From assembly GCA_903884065.1 (NCBI GenBank), contig CAISDL010000128.1, positions 1 through 64,000 on the forward strand: a DNA stretch of 64,000 nt. Reading direction: 5' to 3'. Each line of letters opens with the position of its first letter. Within the stretch, counting starts at the first letter, position 1. This DNA comes from an uncultured Actinomycetes bacterium (GTDB taxonomy: Bacteria > Actinomycetota > Actinomycetes > Mycobacteriales > Mycobacteriaceae). Positions 9,356-18,639 of the stretch are shown in pieces. Below the pieces are notes generated by a model. The model was not told the origin of the DNA. It saw only the letters and a list, made by a program, of their open reading frames with translations, and did not search any database. The position numbers and the translations under genes are program-made.

Positions 9356-11482
9356 ATGGTGCTCAACTCCGTTCGGCGGGTTGCCGATCGTCTGCACGCC
9401 CGCGACCCGGGGCACGACGGCCTACGCAAGGCATTGCGCGCGGCCATCGCCATACCGATCGCCGCGTCGATCAGCTACCTGATCGCGGGCAATGCCCAGA
9501 CCCCGGTATTCACCCTCGTCGGCTCGATCGCGCTGATGGTGGCGGCGGACTTCCCCGGCTCCCGCCCCGCTCGCGCGCTGGCCTACGGAAGTCTCGGCGT
9601 CAACGGTGCGATCCTCATCGCGCTGGGCACCTGGGCGGCCCCGCATCCGTGGATCGCGGTTCCGCTGTGTTTCGCGGTGGGTGCGTTGGTGAGCCTGCTG
9701 GGCCTGCTCAGCGAGATCATCGCGGCGGGCCAGCGCGCCATGCTGATGACCTTCCTGCTGCCGGTCTGCGCCCCGGTCGGGCCGGTGGACGAACGCCTGT
9801 TGGGCTGGCTGCTGGCACTGCTGGTCTGCGTACCGGCCGCGTTGTTCCTCCTCCCACCGCGCTCCGGCACCGAGTTGCGCCACCTCGCCGCACGGGTCTG
9901 CGCGGCCCTGGCCGACCGCCTGGAGGGCGGCGGTTCGGACGCGGAGACGACTGCGGCGATGGACGAACTGCACGCGGAGTTCCTGGGGAGCGCCTTCCGG
10001 CCGGTGGCCCTGACCGCCGGCAGTCGCGGCCTGATTCGGGTGATTTCCAACCTGCGATGGCTCTGCGACCGCTCCGGACCCGACATGGACCGCCTGCTGG
10101 GGCCGCTCGAACCGGTCAGCGTCGCGGTCCTGCGCGGCAGCGCCGACGTGCTGCTGTCCGGCGACCGGGTGGGGGCCGAGAGACTGGCCGCGGTGGTCGC
10201 CGAGCACCGCGCGATCGCATTCCGCCAGTACGACAACGACATTCACGAGATTCTCGACGAGCCCGACGACGCAGCCGCGCTGCAGCACGGCCGGATGCTG
10301 CTCGGCCGGCGGACCATGAGCGCGACGATCGGGCTGACCGGGAGCATCATCGCCGCGGCGACGGTGACCGACACCCGCGCGCTCCTCGACCGGTTGCTCG
10401 GCCGGGACCTCCCTGAGACCGGTATCGCCGACCGGGTGCACAGTACGCGCGCAGCCGTGGCGGGGCTGTACGGCTATCTGTCCACCCGCTCGATCACGGT
10501 CATCAACAGCGTGCGGACCGGCCTGGCGCTGGCGCTGGCCGTGGTGGTGACGCTGATTCTCCCGGTGCAGAACGGACTGTGGGTCGCACTCGGTGCGCTG
10601 GCGGTGCTGCGCAGCAGCGCCTCCACGACGCGCACCAGCGTGATGCGCGCCCTCACCGGCACCGCCATCGGATTCGTCATCGGCACCATGGTCATCGCCG
10701 TCGTCGGCGTCGACCCGCCGGTGTTGTGGACGCTGCTGCCGCTGGCCACGTTCGGCTCGACCTACGTGCTGACGGTCGGGTCCTTCACCGCCAGCCAGGC
10801 GATGTTCACCATGCAGGTCCTGATCGTCTTCAACCTGATGCGGCCCACCGGCTGGCAGGTCGGCCTGATCCGGATCGAGGACGTCGTCCTCGGCGCCCTG
10901 GTGGGTCTGGCGGTGTCGTTGTTGCTGTGGCCGGGGGGTGCGCAGAAGGCGGTGCAGCGCGCCATCCACGACGCCGTCGTCGCGTGTTCGTGGTACCTGG
11001 ACGCCGCGGTGACGCGGGTGACCCGGGGGGTGTCCCCCGAGACCGCGGCTGCGGTGGCCGAACTGGGCGCCGAGTCACTGGTCGCAGCACGCAGTCACGG
11101 CGACGCGGTCCGGGTGTACCTGGCGGAGACGAACGGCGCGATCGACGCGGCTCAACTGGAGACCGCAAGCCTCATCCCACGGCTGCGCACCGCCGCCGAC
11201 ATCATCGCCGACATCGTGCCGCCACCGCCGGGGGTGTACCCACGAACCCGAAAGGTGTTGGAGAAGCACGCCACCTCGCTGTGCACCCGCATCGAGGGCA
11301 TGCGCGAACCGGCACCGCTGCCCGATATGAGCGACGAGTTCGTGCCCACGCTGCGCGCCGAGGCAGCCACGACGCCGCACGCCGCGCGGGCGGCCCTGCC
11401 GTTGGTCACCGCCGCGGCCAACATCGGCGAACTGGAGCTGACCTGGCCGACGTCGGAGCCGTCCGACGCAGTGACCGCCTAG
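9356..11482 (+). CDS. FUSC-family aromatic acid exporter-like membrane protein
   Basis: About 708 residues in two similar halves, each with a cluster of transmembrane helices (roughly residues 25-175 and 375-525) followed by a cytoplasmic helical region. This is the layout of fusaric acid resistance/aromatic carboxylic acid exporter (AaeB-like) proteins. The second half contains SVRTGLALALAVVVTLILPV, then WVALGALAVLRSSASTTR, typical of the FUSC-like domain. It probably exports aromatic or weak organic acids. The upstream TetR gene likely controls it. Its 3' end overlaps convergent ptsI by 4 bases. Confidence 0.82.
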   Translation: MVLNSVRRVADRLHARDPGHDGLRKALRAAIAIPIAASISYLIAGNAQTPVFTLVGSIALMVAADFPGSRPARALAYGSLGVNGAILIALGTWAAPHPWIAVPLCFAVGALVSLLGLLSEIIAAGQRAMLMTFLLPVCAPVGPVDERLLGWLLALLVCVPAALFLLPPRSGTELRHLAARVCAALADRLEGGGSDAETTAAMDELHAEFLGSAFRPVALTAGSRGLIRVISNLRWLCDRSGPDMDRLLGPLEPVSVAVLRGSADVLLSGDRVGAERLAAVVAEHRAIAFRQYDNDIHEILDEPDDAAALQHGRMLLGRRTMSATIGLTGSIIAAATVTDTRALLDRLLGRDLPETGIADRVHSTRAAVAGLYGYLSTRSITVINSVRTGLALALAVVVTLILPVQNGLWVALGALAVLRSSASTTRTSVMRALTGTAIGFVIGTMVIAVVGVDPPVLWTLLPLATFGSTYVLTVGSFTASQAMFTMQVLIVFNLMRPTGWQVGLIRIEDVVLGALVGLAVSLLLWPGGAQKAVQRAIHDAVVACSWYLDAAVTRVTRGVSPETAAAVAELGAESLVAARSHGDAVRVYLAETNGAIDAAQLETASLIPRLRTAADIIADIVPPPPGVYPRTRKVLEKHATSLCTRIEGMREPAPLPDMSDEFVPTLRAEAATTPHAARAALPLVTAAANIGELELTWPTSEPSDAVTA

Positions 11483-13155
11483 CCCAGGACGTTCTGAGCC
11501 GCTGCACGCGCCTCGGCCGGACTGGAGGTGCCCAGCACCGCATCTGCGGCATCGCGGCACTGTTGCAGGGTCACCGTCGCGAGCTTGGCGCCCACCGGCG
11601 TCACCGCGGAAGCCGCCGCCGACAGCGAGGTGATCCCCATACCGATCAGGACGCACGCCAGAAGTGGGTCGGCGGCGGCCTCGCCACACACACCGACCGG
11701 CTTGCCGGTCGCCTGGCCCGCCCGGGCGGTCTGCGCCACCAGAGCCAGGACCCCCGGCTGCCACGGGTCGGTGAGGGTGGCCAGGTCCGAGGACATCCGG
11801 TCGGCCGCCATCGTGTACTGCGTCAGATCGTTGGTCCCGATCGACAGGAACTCGACGTGCTCGAGGATCTTCTCGGCCAGCAATGCGGCGGCCGGCACCT
11901 CGATCATCACTCCGGGATACAGGTCGCGCTCCCGGGCCAACCCGGCGAAACGGCGAGCCTCCTCGGGCGTGGCGATCATCGGCGCCATCACCCACGGCGC
12001 GTTACCGGTCTGGGCCGCGGCCGCGGCGATCGCATCGAGCTGGCGGCCCACCAGGTCGGCGTCGAGTTCGATGATGCGGAAGCCGCGCACGCCCAGTGCG
12101 GGGTTCTCCTCCTCGGGGTTGGTGATGAACTTCAGCGGCTTGTCCGACCCCGCGTCGAGCGTGCGGATCACCACCTTGTGTCCGGCGAAGGCATCCAGCA
12201 CCTCGGCGTAGATCGCCGTCTGCGCCTCGACGCTCGGCTCGGTATCGGCGTCGAGAAAACACAGCTCGGTGCGGAACAAGCCGACACCCTCGACCGGTGC
12301 CTGGCGCGCCGCGCGGGCTGCCGACCCGTCGGCGACGTTGGCCAGGATCAGGACCGCATGCCCGTCAGAGGTCGCACCGGGTCCGGCCCAGCCGGCCATC
12401 GCCGCCGCCGCGACATCGGCCGTCGCGACCGCCGCGGCGGCATCCGCCCGGTCCGGGTCGATGGTGACGGTGCCGCGGTTGCCGTCCAGTAGCACCATCG
12501 TCGCCACGGCCACGTCGTCGAGTCCCTTCACGGCGACCACGCACGGGATGCCGAGCTGGCGGGCGATGATCGCGGTGTGGCTGGTCGGGCCGCCGAGCGA
12601 GGTGGCCAGGCCCACGATCCGGTGCGGGTCCAGACCGGCGGTGTCGGCCGGGGCCAGGTCTTCGGCAAAGAGAATCGACGGTTCCACCGGCTCCGGCACG
12701 CCGGGAGCAGGTAAGCCGGCCAGTTCGGCGATGACACGGTCGCGGATGTCCTTGAGGTCGGTGACCCGCTCGGCCATCAACCCGCCCATCTTGGTGAACA
12801 TCTCGATGAACTGTGCGGCGGCGTCGGCCGTCGCGCGCACCGCGGACTTACCGGCTTTGATGGCGTTCTCCGCCGCTCCCAGCCAGGCCCGATCCTGGGC
12901 CAGTTGGGCGGTCGCGGTCAGCACCTCCGAAGCCGCTCCGGTGGCCGCCGCCGCGCGGTCCCGCAGACTCTGCGCCACGGTGGTCGCGGCCGCCCCGAAT
13001 CGCGCGACCTCCGCCGCCCGGTCCGCCTCAGCGACTTCAACCCCGGGATCCAGCTCGCTGATGGCGGGGAGTCGGTTGGCCCGGATGACGGGGGCGAACC
13101 GGACGCCCGGCACCACCGGGACGCCCTGCAGCACGATCGTTTGTGAGGCGGTCAT
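11479..13155 (-). CDS. ptsI: PTS enzyme I (phosphoenolpyruvate-protein phosphotransferase)
   Basis: Cytosolic general PTS enzyme that transfers phosphate from PEP to HPr. About 558 residues, close to the usual 570-575. The phospho-acceptor His193 is in GGPTSHTAIIARQLGIPCV. The PEP-binding barrel shows EGVGLFRTELCFLD, TLDAGSDKPL, SIGTNDLTQYTMAADR and the active-site Cys in KPVGVCGEAAADP. ATG 13155 is followed by a normal N-terminus and the longer upstream frame is rejected. It is transcribed divergently from the deoR-fruK-fruA-ptsH operon, with shared operator-like repeats between. Confidence 0.95.
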   Translation of the reverse strand: MTASQTIVLQGVPVVPGVRFAPVIRANRLPAISELDPGVEVAEADRAAEVARFGAAATTVAQSLRDRAAAATGAASEVLTATAQLAQDRAWLGAAENAIKAGKSAVRATADAAAQFIEMFTKMGGLMAERVTDLKDIRDRVIAELAGLPAPGVPEPVEPSILFAEDLAPADTAGLDPHRIVGLATSLGGPTSHTAIIARQLGIPCVVAVKGLDDVAVATMVLLDGNRGTVTIDPDRADAAAAVATADVAAAAMAGWAGPGATSDGHAVLILANVADGSAARAARQAPVEGVGLFRTELCFLDADTEPSVEAQTAIYAEVLDAFAGHKVVIRTLDAGSDKPLKFITNPEEENPALGVRGFRIIELDADLVGRQLDAIAAAAAQTGNAPWVMAPMIATPEEARRFAGLARERDLYPGVMIEVPAAALLAEKILEHVEFLSIGTNDLTQYTMAADRMSSDLATLTDPWQPGVLALVAQTARAGQATGKPVGVCGEAAADPLLACVLIGMGITSLSAAASAVTPVGAKLATVTLQQCRDAADAVLGTSSPAEARAAAQNVLG

Positions 13156-13176
13156 GCACTGGATTAGAGCAAAACG

Positions 13177-13243
13177 TTGACAATCCCACGCGAACGGCGG
13201 TAAAACCACATAGATCAACACAAATGCGGGGTAAACCCACATT
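13177..13243 (+). promoter_or_regulatory. fru operon promoter with operator-like repeats
   Basis: TTGACA (13177-13182) and TAAAAC (13201-13206), 18 bases apart, form a plausible promoter for deoR-fruK-fruA-ptsH. TAAAACCACAT (13201-13211) recurs as TAAACCCACAT (13232-13242), exactly 31 bases on, about three helical turns. The second copy also lies in a pseudo-palindrome, ATGCGGG (13224-13230) with CCCACAT (13236-13242). These are good candidate sites for the adjacent DeoR-type repressor, which would also reach the divergent ptsI promoter. Confidence 0.5.
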
Positions 13244-13259
13244 CAGCGAGAGGACCATC

Positions 13260-14039
13260 GTGTACCCGGAGGAGCGCCAGCAGGCGATCGCCGCACAGGT
13301 GATCTCCCAGGGCCGTGCCTCGGTGGCAGAGCTGGCTCAGACCTACGACGTCACCACCGAGACGGTGCGACGCGACCTCGCCGTTCTCGACCGCGCCGGA
13401 CTGCTGCGGCGCGTGCACGGCGGAGCGGTGCCGACCCGGGCACTGCATCTGGTCGAGCCCAGTGTCGAGGCCCGCGAAGCCACCCGGGCCGCCCACAAAC
13501 AGGCGATCGCGCGCGCGGCGGCGGAGTTCTTCCCGCAGTCCGGTGCGACGGTCCTGTTCGACGCCGGCACCACCACCGCGCGACTGGCCGCGCTGCTACC
13601 CGCGGACCGCGATCTGCAGGTGGTGACCAACTCGGTGCCGATCGCCGCCCGCCTGGCCGGCCTGGGTTCGGTGTCCCTGCAGGTCCTCGGCGGGCGGGTG
13701 CGCGGGCTGACCCAGGCGACCGTCGGCGATCAGGCGGTGGCCACCCTGGCATCGCTGCGCGTCGACGTCGCCTTCATCGGCGCCAACGGAGTCACCGCCC
13801 GGCACGGCCTGTCCACCCCGGATCCCGACGAAGCCGCAGTGAAGCGCGCCATGGTCGGTTGCGCCAATTTCGTTGTGGTGGTGGCTGATTCATCGAAGAT
13901 CGGCCAGGAGGAATTCGTCAGCTTCGCACCGATCCAGTCCCTCGATGTTCTGGTGACGGATCCGGAGATCAGCGCGCGGGAACGCGCCGACCTGGGCGCC
14001 CAAGGCCTGGAAGTGGTTGTCGCGCGGGGGGCCGCATGA
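13260..14039 (+). CDS. DeoR family regulator of the fructose PTS operon
   Basis: About 259 residues. The N-terminal DeoR-type helix-turn-helix (YPEERQQAIAAQVISQGRAS, then LAQTYDVTTETVRRDLAVLD) is followed by the phosphosugar-sensing domain with GAVPTRA, LFDAGTTTARLAALLP and FIGANGVTARHGLSTPD. It probably represses the fru genes and is released by fructose-1-phosphate, as in related systems. GTG 13260 has an AGAGG ribosome site 6 bases upstream and gives the family-typical start YPEERQQ; ATG 13224 would add 12 residues and run through the operator. Its stop overlaps the fruK ATG (ATGA). Confidence 0.9.
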   Translation: MYPEERQQAIAAQVISQGRASVAELAQTYDVTTETVRRDLAVLDRAGLLRRVHGGAVPTRALHLVEPSVEAREATRAAHKQAIARAAAEFFPQSGATVLFDAGTTTARLAALLPADRDLQVVTNSVPIAARLAGLGSVSLQVLGGRVRGLTQATVGDQAVATLASLRVDVAFIGANGVTARHGLSTPDPDEAAVKRAMVGCANFVVVVADSSKIGQEEFVSFAPIQSLDVLVTDPEISARERADLGAQGLEVVVARGAA

Positions 14040-15037
14040 CCGGGATCCCGATGATCGTCACCGTCACGCCCAACCCGAGCATCGACCGCACGGTCACCCT
14101 GCCGGGCGAACTGGTGCGCGGCGCCGTGCACCGGGTGACGTCGGTGTCCTCGGAACCGGGCGGCAAGGGCGTCAACGTGGCCCGGGCCCTGACCCTGGCG
14201 GGACTGGACACCGTCGCGGTACTGCCGGCCGCCGAACACGACCCGATCCTGGCCGGACTGCAGGCACAGGGTGTGGCCTTTCACGCCGTGCCTGTCGCCG
14301 GTGGTGTCCGCACCAATCTGACCATTACCGAAAACGACGGCACCACAACGAAGATCAACGAGCCGGGCGCGGCCCTGCAGCAGGGCGAAGCCGAGGATCT
14401 CGCCTGGGCCGTGATGCAGCGCGCGAAGGCGGATCACTGGGTGGTCCTCTCGGGCTCACTGCCTCCCGGGCTACCCGACAGCTGGTACTCCGACATGGTC
14501 GCCGCACTCAAGGCGCACGGCTGCAAGGTGGCCGTGGACACCTCCGATGCTCCGCTGCAGGCTCTGGCAGACCGCCTGGAGCACGCCGCGCCGGACCTGA
14601 TCAAGCCGAACTCCGAGGAGTTGGCGGGCCTGGCCGGAGTGACGCCGGCGTCGCTGGAGGACGCGGTCTCCCGCGGTGACGCCGGGCCGGTGGTGGCCGC
14701 GGCCCGGCGCCTCGTCGAGCGCGGCGTCGGGGCGGTGCTGGCCACCCTGGGCGCGGCCGGGGCGGTGCTGGTCGACGCCGACGGCGCGTGGCTGGCCACC
14801 CCCCCGCCGATCACCCCCCGCAGCACCGTCGGAGCCGGCGACTCGTCGCTGGCCGGCTACGTGCGGGCGGACGTTCTCGGTGCCGACGCACCGGGGCGGC
14901 TACAGATGGCGGTCGCCTACGGCAGCGGTGCCGCGGCACTCCCCGGATCGACGCTGCCGTCGCCGGCTCAGATCAATCTCGACGACGTGGCCATCACGTC
15001 GGTCCCGACCGGTTCCCAACCAGAAGGTGCGCTATGA
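14036..15037 (+). CDS. fruK: 1-phosphofructokinase
   Basis: PfkB-family kinase that converts fructose-1-phosphate from the PTS to fructose-1,6-bisphosphate. About 333 residues. Seen: VTPNPSIDRTV at the N-terminus, EPGGKGVNVARAL (PfkB signature 1), SGSLPPGLP, KPNSEELAGLAG, and STVGAGDSSLAGY containing the anion hole and catalytic Asp. It overlaps deoR upstream and fruA downstream, both by ATGA, so the three are co-translated. Confidence 0.94.
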   Translation: MTGIPMIVTVTPNPSIDRTVTLPGELVRGAVHRVTSVSSEPGGKGVNVARALTLAGLDTVAVLPAAEHDPILAGLQAQGVAFHAVPVAGGVRTNLTITENDGTTTKINEPGAALQQGEAEDLAWAVMQRAKADHWVVLSGSLPPGLPDSWYSDMVAALKAHGCKVAVDTSDAPLQALADRLEHAAPDLIKPNSEELAGLAGVTPASLEDAVSRGDAGPVVAAARRLVERGVGAVLATLGAAGAVLVDADGAWLATPPPITPRSTVGAGDSSLAGYVRADVLGADAPGRLQMAVAYGSGAAALPGSTLPSPAQINLDDVAITSVPTGSQPEGAL

Positions 15038-17085
15038 CCGAACCCTCCATCATCGGTACCGATCTGGTGCTCCTCGACGCCGACGGCGGCTCGGACAAGG
15101 AGTCGGTGATCGGCCGGTTGGCCGCGCTGCTCGCCGAGTCCGGCCGGGCCGACGACGCGGCGGCGCTGAGCGCGGCCGCGCTGGCCCGCGAGGCGCAGTC
15201 GGCCACCGGTCTGCCCGGCGGAATCGCCATCCCGCACTGCCGGTCGGCGGCGGTCCGCGAGGCCTCCATCGGGTTCGCGCGGCTGCGGCCGCCGGTCGAC
15301 TTCGGCGCCGGTGACGGCCCGGCAGATCTGGTGTTCCTGATCGCCGCGCCCGAAGGCGGCGGCACCGAGCACATGAAGCTGCTCACCAGCCTGGCCCGTG
15401 CCCTCGTACGCCCGGACTTCGTGCAGTCCCTGCGAGAGGCGCCCAGCGCCGAGGCAGTGGTCGCCCTGGTCGAGAGTGTGGTCCATCCGACCCAGACCGG
15501 CCACCTTGCGGCGCCTGCCGCCGGTTCTGCCGCCGCGGCCCCGGCGAGGGCACAGGTGAAGTCGGTGATCGCCATCACCGCCTGCCCCACCGGGATCGCG
15601 CACACCTACATGGCCGCCGACGCCCTCAAAATGGCCGCCGAACGGGCCGGGGTCGCGTTGACCGTGGAGACCCAGGGCTCCTCCGGCAGCACCCCGCTGA
15701 GCGCCGAGACGATCGCCGGGGCCGACGCCGTCATCTTCGCCACCGACGTCGGCGTCAAGGACCGACAGCGCTTCGCCGGCAAACCGGTGATCGCCTCCGG
15801 CGTCAAGCGCGCCATCAACGAGCCGGATGTGATGATCGCCGAAGCTGTTGCCGCGGCGGACGATCCGAGGGCCGCCCGGGTCCAGGGGGATGGGGCCTCG
15901 GCCTCCGCAGCGGCAATCGCCGGCGGCGGGTCGGGCAACGTCGGCTGGGGCACCCGACTGCGGCAGATCCTGCTCACCGGCGTCAGCTACATGATCCCGT
16001 TCGTCGCGGCCGGCGGCCTGCTGATCGCACTCGGCTTCCTGCTGGCGGGCTACGACATCGCCAACACGCCCGAGGGCGAGACCGATTCGCTGGCCCACAT
16101 CATCGCGACCAGCAACTCGCTGACCAACCTGCCCGCGGGCGGGCTGAGCCAGTACCTGGGCGCGGTGTTGTTCACTCTGGGCGGCCTGGCATTCGGGTTC
16201 CTGGTTCCGGCACTGGCGGGCTACATCGCGTTTGCGATCGCCGACCGGCCCGGCATCGCTCCCGGATTCACGGCTGGAGCAGTCGCCGGGTTCGTCGGCG
16301 CGGGATTCATCGGCGGCATCGTCGGCGGTCTGATCGCCGGCTTCGCGGCCCTGTGGATCAGCAGTTGGAACGTCCCGAAGTGGTTCCGCGGCCTGATGCC
16401 GGTGGTCGTCATCCCGCTGTTGGCCTCGCTGATCGTCGGCCTGCTGATGTTCCTGCTGCTGGGCCGTCCGCTGGCCGACATCACCGCCGGGCTGACGAAA
16501 TGGCTGGGCGGTCTGTCCGGCGGGTCGGTGGTCCTGCTGGGCGTGATTCTCGGCCTGATGATGTGCTTCGACCTGGGCGGCCCGGTCAACAAGGCGGCCT
16601 ATGCATTCGCCACCGCCGGACTCAACATCGCCGAACCGGCGTCACTGCGGATCATGGCCGCGGTGATGGCGGCCGGGATGGTTCCGCCGCTGGCCATGGC
16701 GCTGGCCACCACGCTGCGGCCCGGACTGTTCAGCGAACCCGAACGGGAGAACGGGCGGGCCGCCTGGCTGCTGGGCGCGTCGTTCATCTCCGAGGGCGCC
16801 ATCCCGTTCGCCGCTGCCGATCCCTTCCGGGTGATTCCGTCGATGATGGCCGGCGGCGCGGTCACCGGGGCGCTGATCATGGCGATGGATGTGACGCTGA
16901 AGGCACCGCATGGCGGCATCTTCGTGTTCTTCGCCATCGGCAAACTGCTGTGGTTCCTGGTGGCCCTGGCCGCGGGGACCGTCGTCGCCGCGCTGGCGGT
17001 GATCGCGGCAAAGCAGTTCACCGGGGTCAGGCCGGTTGCCGACGCGTCCGCCACGTCATCGTCCGAAACGGCCGTCTCGGTGTGA
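15034..17085 (+). CDS. fruA: Fructose-specific PTS EIIABC permease
   Basis: Fused membrane permease that imports and phosphorylates fructose at C1. About 683 residues in order IIA-IIB-IIC. IIA (about 1-150) carries the phospho-His in GGIAIPHCRS. An Ala/Pro linker leads to IIB (about 172-270), with the phospho-Cys in ITACPTGIAHTYMAADAL. IIC (about 300-660) has about nine membrane spans with GVSYMIPFVAAGGLL, then a conserved GPVNKAAYAF and ISEGAIPFAAADP. It starts at ATG 15034 within the fruK stop. It depends on PtsI and HPr encoded at either end of this locus. Confidence 0.95.
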   Translation: MTEPSIIGTDLVLLDADGGSDKESVIGRLAALLAESGRADDAAALSAAALAREAQSATGLPGGIAIPHCRSAAVREASIGFARLRPPVDFGAGDGPADLVFLIAAPEGGGTEHMKLLTSLARALVRPDFVQSLREAPSAEAVVALVESVVHPTQTGHLAAPAAGSAAAAPARAQVKSVIAITACPTGIAHTYMAADALKMAAERAGVALTVETQGSSGSTPLSAETIAGADAVIFATDVGVKDRQRFAGKPVIASGVKRAINEPDVMIAEAVAAADDPRAARVQGDGASASAAAIAGGGSGNVGWGTRLRQILLTGVSYMIPFVAAGGLLIALGFLLAGYDIANTPEGETDSLAHIIATSNSLTNLPAGGLSQYLGAVLFTLGGLAFGFLVPALAGYIAFAIADRPGIAPGFTAGAVAGFVGAGFIGGIVGGLIAGFAALWISSWNVPKWFRGLMPVVVIPLLASLIVGLLMFLLLGRPLADITAGLTKWLGGLSGGSVVLLGVILGLMMCFDLGGPVNKAAYAFATAGLNIAEPASLRIMAAVMAAGMVPPLAMALATTLRPGLFSEPERENGRAAWLLGASFISEGAIPFAAADPFRVIPSMMAGGAVTGALIMAMDVTLKAPHGGIFVFFAIGKLLWFLVALAAGTVVAALAVIAAKQFTGVRPVADASATSSSETAVSV

Positions 17086-17143
17086 AAGATCGGGTAGGAA
17101 TCAGCAATACGTCGATCTCGACGATCACCTAGAAGGAGCCCTC

Positions 17144-17401
17144 ATGCCCAGCAAGACCGTCATCGTCGGTTCGGCGGTCGGCCTACACGCCCGGCCGGCC
17201 GCGATCATCTCGGAGGCCGTGGTCAACGCCGGGGTGCCGGTCACCCTGTCACTGGACGGCGGCGACCCGGTGGACGCCGGATCGGCGCTGATGATCATGA
17301 CCCTGGGCGCCGGCAACGGCGCATCGGTCACCATCGACTCCGACGACCCGGCGGTAGTCGAGAGCATCGCCGCACTGGTCGAGCAGGACCTCGACGCGTA
17401 A
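17144..17401 (+). CDS. ptsH: PTS phosphocarrier protein HPr
   Basis: Small cytosolic phosphocarrier of 85 residues. The active-site His15 sits in GLHARPAAIIS. Ser47 lies in VDAGSALMIMTLG, aligned near the regulatory Ser46 of Firmicutes, but no HPr kinase gene is visible. A strong AGAAGGAG site precedes ATG 17144. The gene lies 58 bases after fruA and is probably co-transcribed. It is convergent with the sulfide:quinone oxidoreductase gene. Confidence 0.95.
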   Translation: MPSKTVIVGSAVGLHARPAAIISEAVVNAGVPVTLSLDGGDPVDAGSALMIMTLGAGNGASVTIDSDDPAVVESIAALVEQDLDA

Positions 17402-17413
17402 GGCGCCGAGCGG

Positions 17414-18616
17414 CTACGCCAGACCCTTGAGCATCAGGTTCCAATAGAGGAACGGCAGTCCGTACTTCTTGAGATACCAGTATGGGCGATGCGGCTTCGC
17501 GGGGTCGAGAAGCGGGAAGGACGGCGTGACCTTCAGGTCGTAGTCGAACTCGGCGAGCAGCATGGCGTGCGACGACGTGACGATCGGGCACGACGAGTAC
17601 CCGTTGTAGGAGCCGGTGAGCGGGCGGCGACTGAGGTGGGCGTCGATGTTCTCCACCACCACCGGCGCCTGCTTGCGCACCGCCGCACCGGTTTTCGCGT
17701 TGGGCGACGACCCGGCGTCCCCGAGGCTGAACACATTCGGGTAGCGCACGTGTTGCATGGTGTGCTTGTCGATCTCCACGAAACCGCCGGCGTCGCCGGT
17801 GGACAACGGACTGGACTTGATCCAGTCCGGAGCGGACTGCCGCGGCACCACATGCAGCATGTCGTAGGGCAGCATCATGTCCGAGCCACTGGGCCCCACA
17901 CCGGTCACCACGACTTTGCGCGATCCGGAATCGACGGTGCGGACCTCGGACTCGGTGTGCAGGGTGATGCCGTAGTCGGCGATCACCTTCTCCAGGCTGT
18001 CGGCGATCGCGGGGATACCGAAGATCCGCGGGCCAGGTGCCACCAGGTGGATGTCGATGTTCTTCAGCACCCCTTCACGACGCCAGTGGTCCGCCGCCAG
18101 GTAGGCGATCTTCTGTCCGGCGCCGGCACACTTGACGGGTCCGGTCGGCATGGTGAAGACCGCTGTACCCGAACGCATTCCACGGATGAAGTCCCAGGTC
18201 CGCGGGGCCAGATCGAACCGGTAGTTCGACGACACCCCATCGCGGCCCAGCGTCTCGGGCAGGCCCTCGGTGGCGTCGAAGTCCAACTGCAGGCCGGGTG
18301 CGACCACCAACACGTCATAGCCGTAGACCGAGCCGTCGGAACACGTCACGGTGTTGTTGTCCGGGTCGAAAGCACTGGCCGCCTTGCGGATCCAGGTCGC
18401 GCCCCTCGGCATGACGGATGCCTCGGCGCGTTCGGTCGCCGACGCCTTCGCCTGCCCGCCGCCGACCAGCGTCCACAGCGGTTGGTAGTAGTGCTTGTCC
18501 GACGGCTCGATGACGGCCACATCGGTGTAGCCCTTTCGCAGCAGCCGTGCGGCCACGGTGATACCCGCGGTGCCGCCGCCGACGACGAGGACCTGATGTT
18601 TCGTGCTGGTGTTCAT
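17414..18616 (-). CDS. sqr: Sulfide:quinone oxidoreductase
   Basis: FAD enzyme, 400 residues, that oxidises sulfide to persulfide/polysulfide and passes electrons to quinone at the inner face of the membrane. N-terminal dinucleotide-binding motif VLVVGGGTAGITVAARLLRK; redox Cys candidates are in GPVKCAGAGQK and YSSCPIVTS; the PNVFSLGDAGSSPNAKTGAAV segment fits the second FAD contact. The C-terminal YWYLKKYGLPFLYWN may be the amphipathic membrane-binding segment. The pattern fits the mitochondrial/type II SQR branch. It follows cstB by 23 bases and shares the CstR-controlled transcript. Confidence 0.88.
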   Translation of the reverse strand: MNTSTKHQVLVVGGGTAGITVAARLLRKGYTDVAVIEPSDKHYYQPLWTLVGGGQAKASATERAEASVMPRGATWIRKAASAFDPDNNTVTCSDGSVYGYDVLVVAPGLQLDFDATEGLPETLGRDGVSSNYRFDLAPRTWDFIRGMRSGTAVFTMPTGPVKCAGAGQKIAYLAADHWRREGVLKNIDIHLVAPGPRIFGIPAIADSLEKVIADYGITLHTESEVRTVDSGSRKVVVTGVGPSGSDMMLPYDMLHVVPRQSAPDWIKSSPLSTGDAGGFVEIDKHTMQHVRYPNVFSLGDAGSSPNAKTGAAVRKQAPVVVENIDAHLSRRPLTGSYNGYSSCPIVTSSHAMLLAEFDYDLKVTPSFPLLDPAKPHRPYWYLKKYGLPFLYWNLMLKGLA

Positions 18617-18639
18617 GATTGTTGGAATTCCTCTGCGGG

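Noticed and set aside
9422-10969. Minus-strand frame of 515 codons opposite the FUSC gene
   Set aside because: Composition is Gln/His/Arg-rich and antisense to a well-supported membrane protein.
10579-12492. Plus-strand frame of 637 codons across the FUSC and ptsI ends
   Set aside because: It crosses the convergent ends of two genes and has no recognisable motif.
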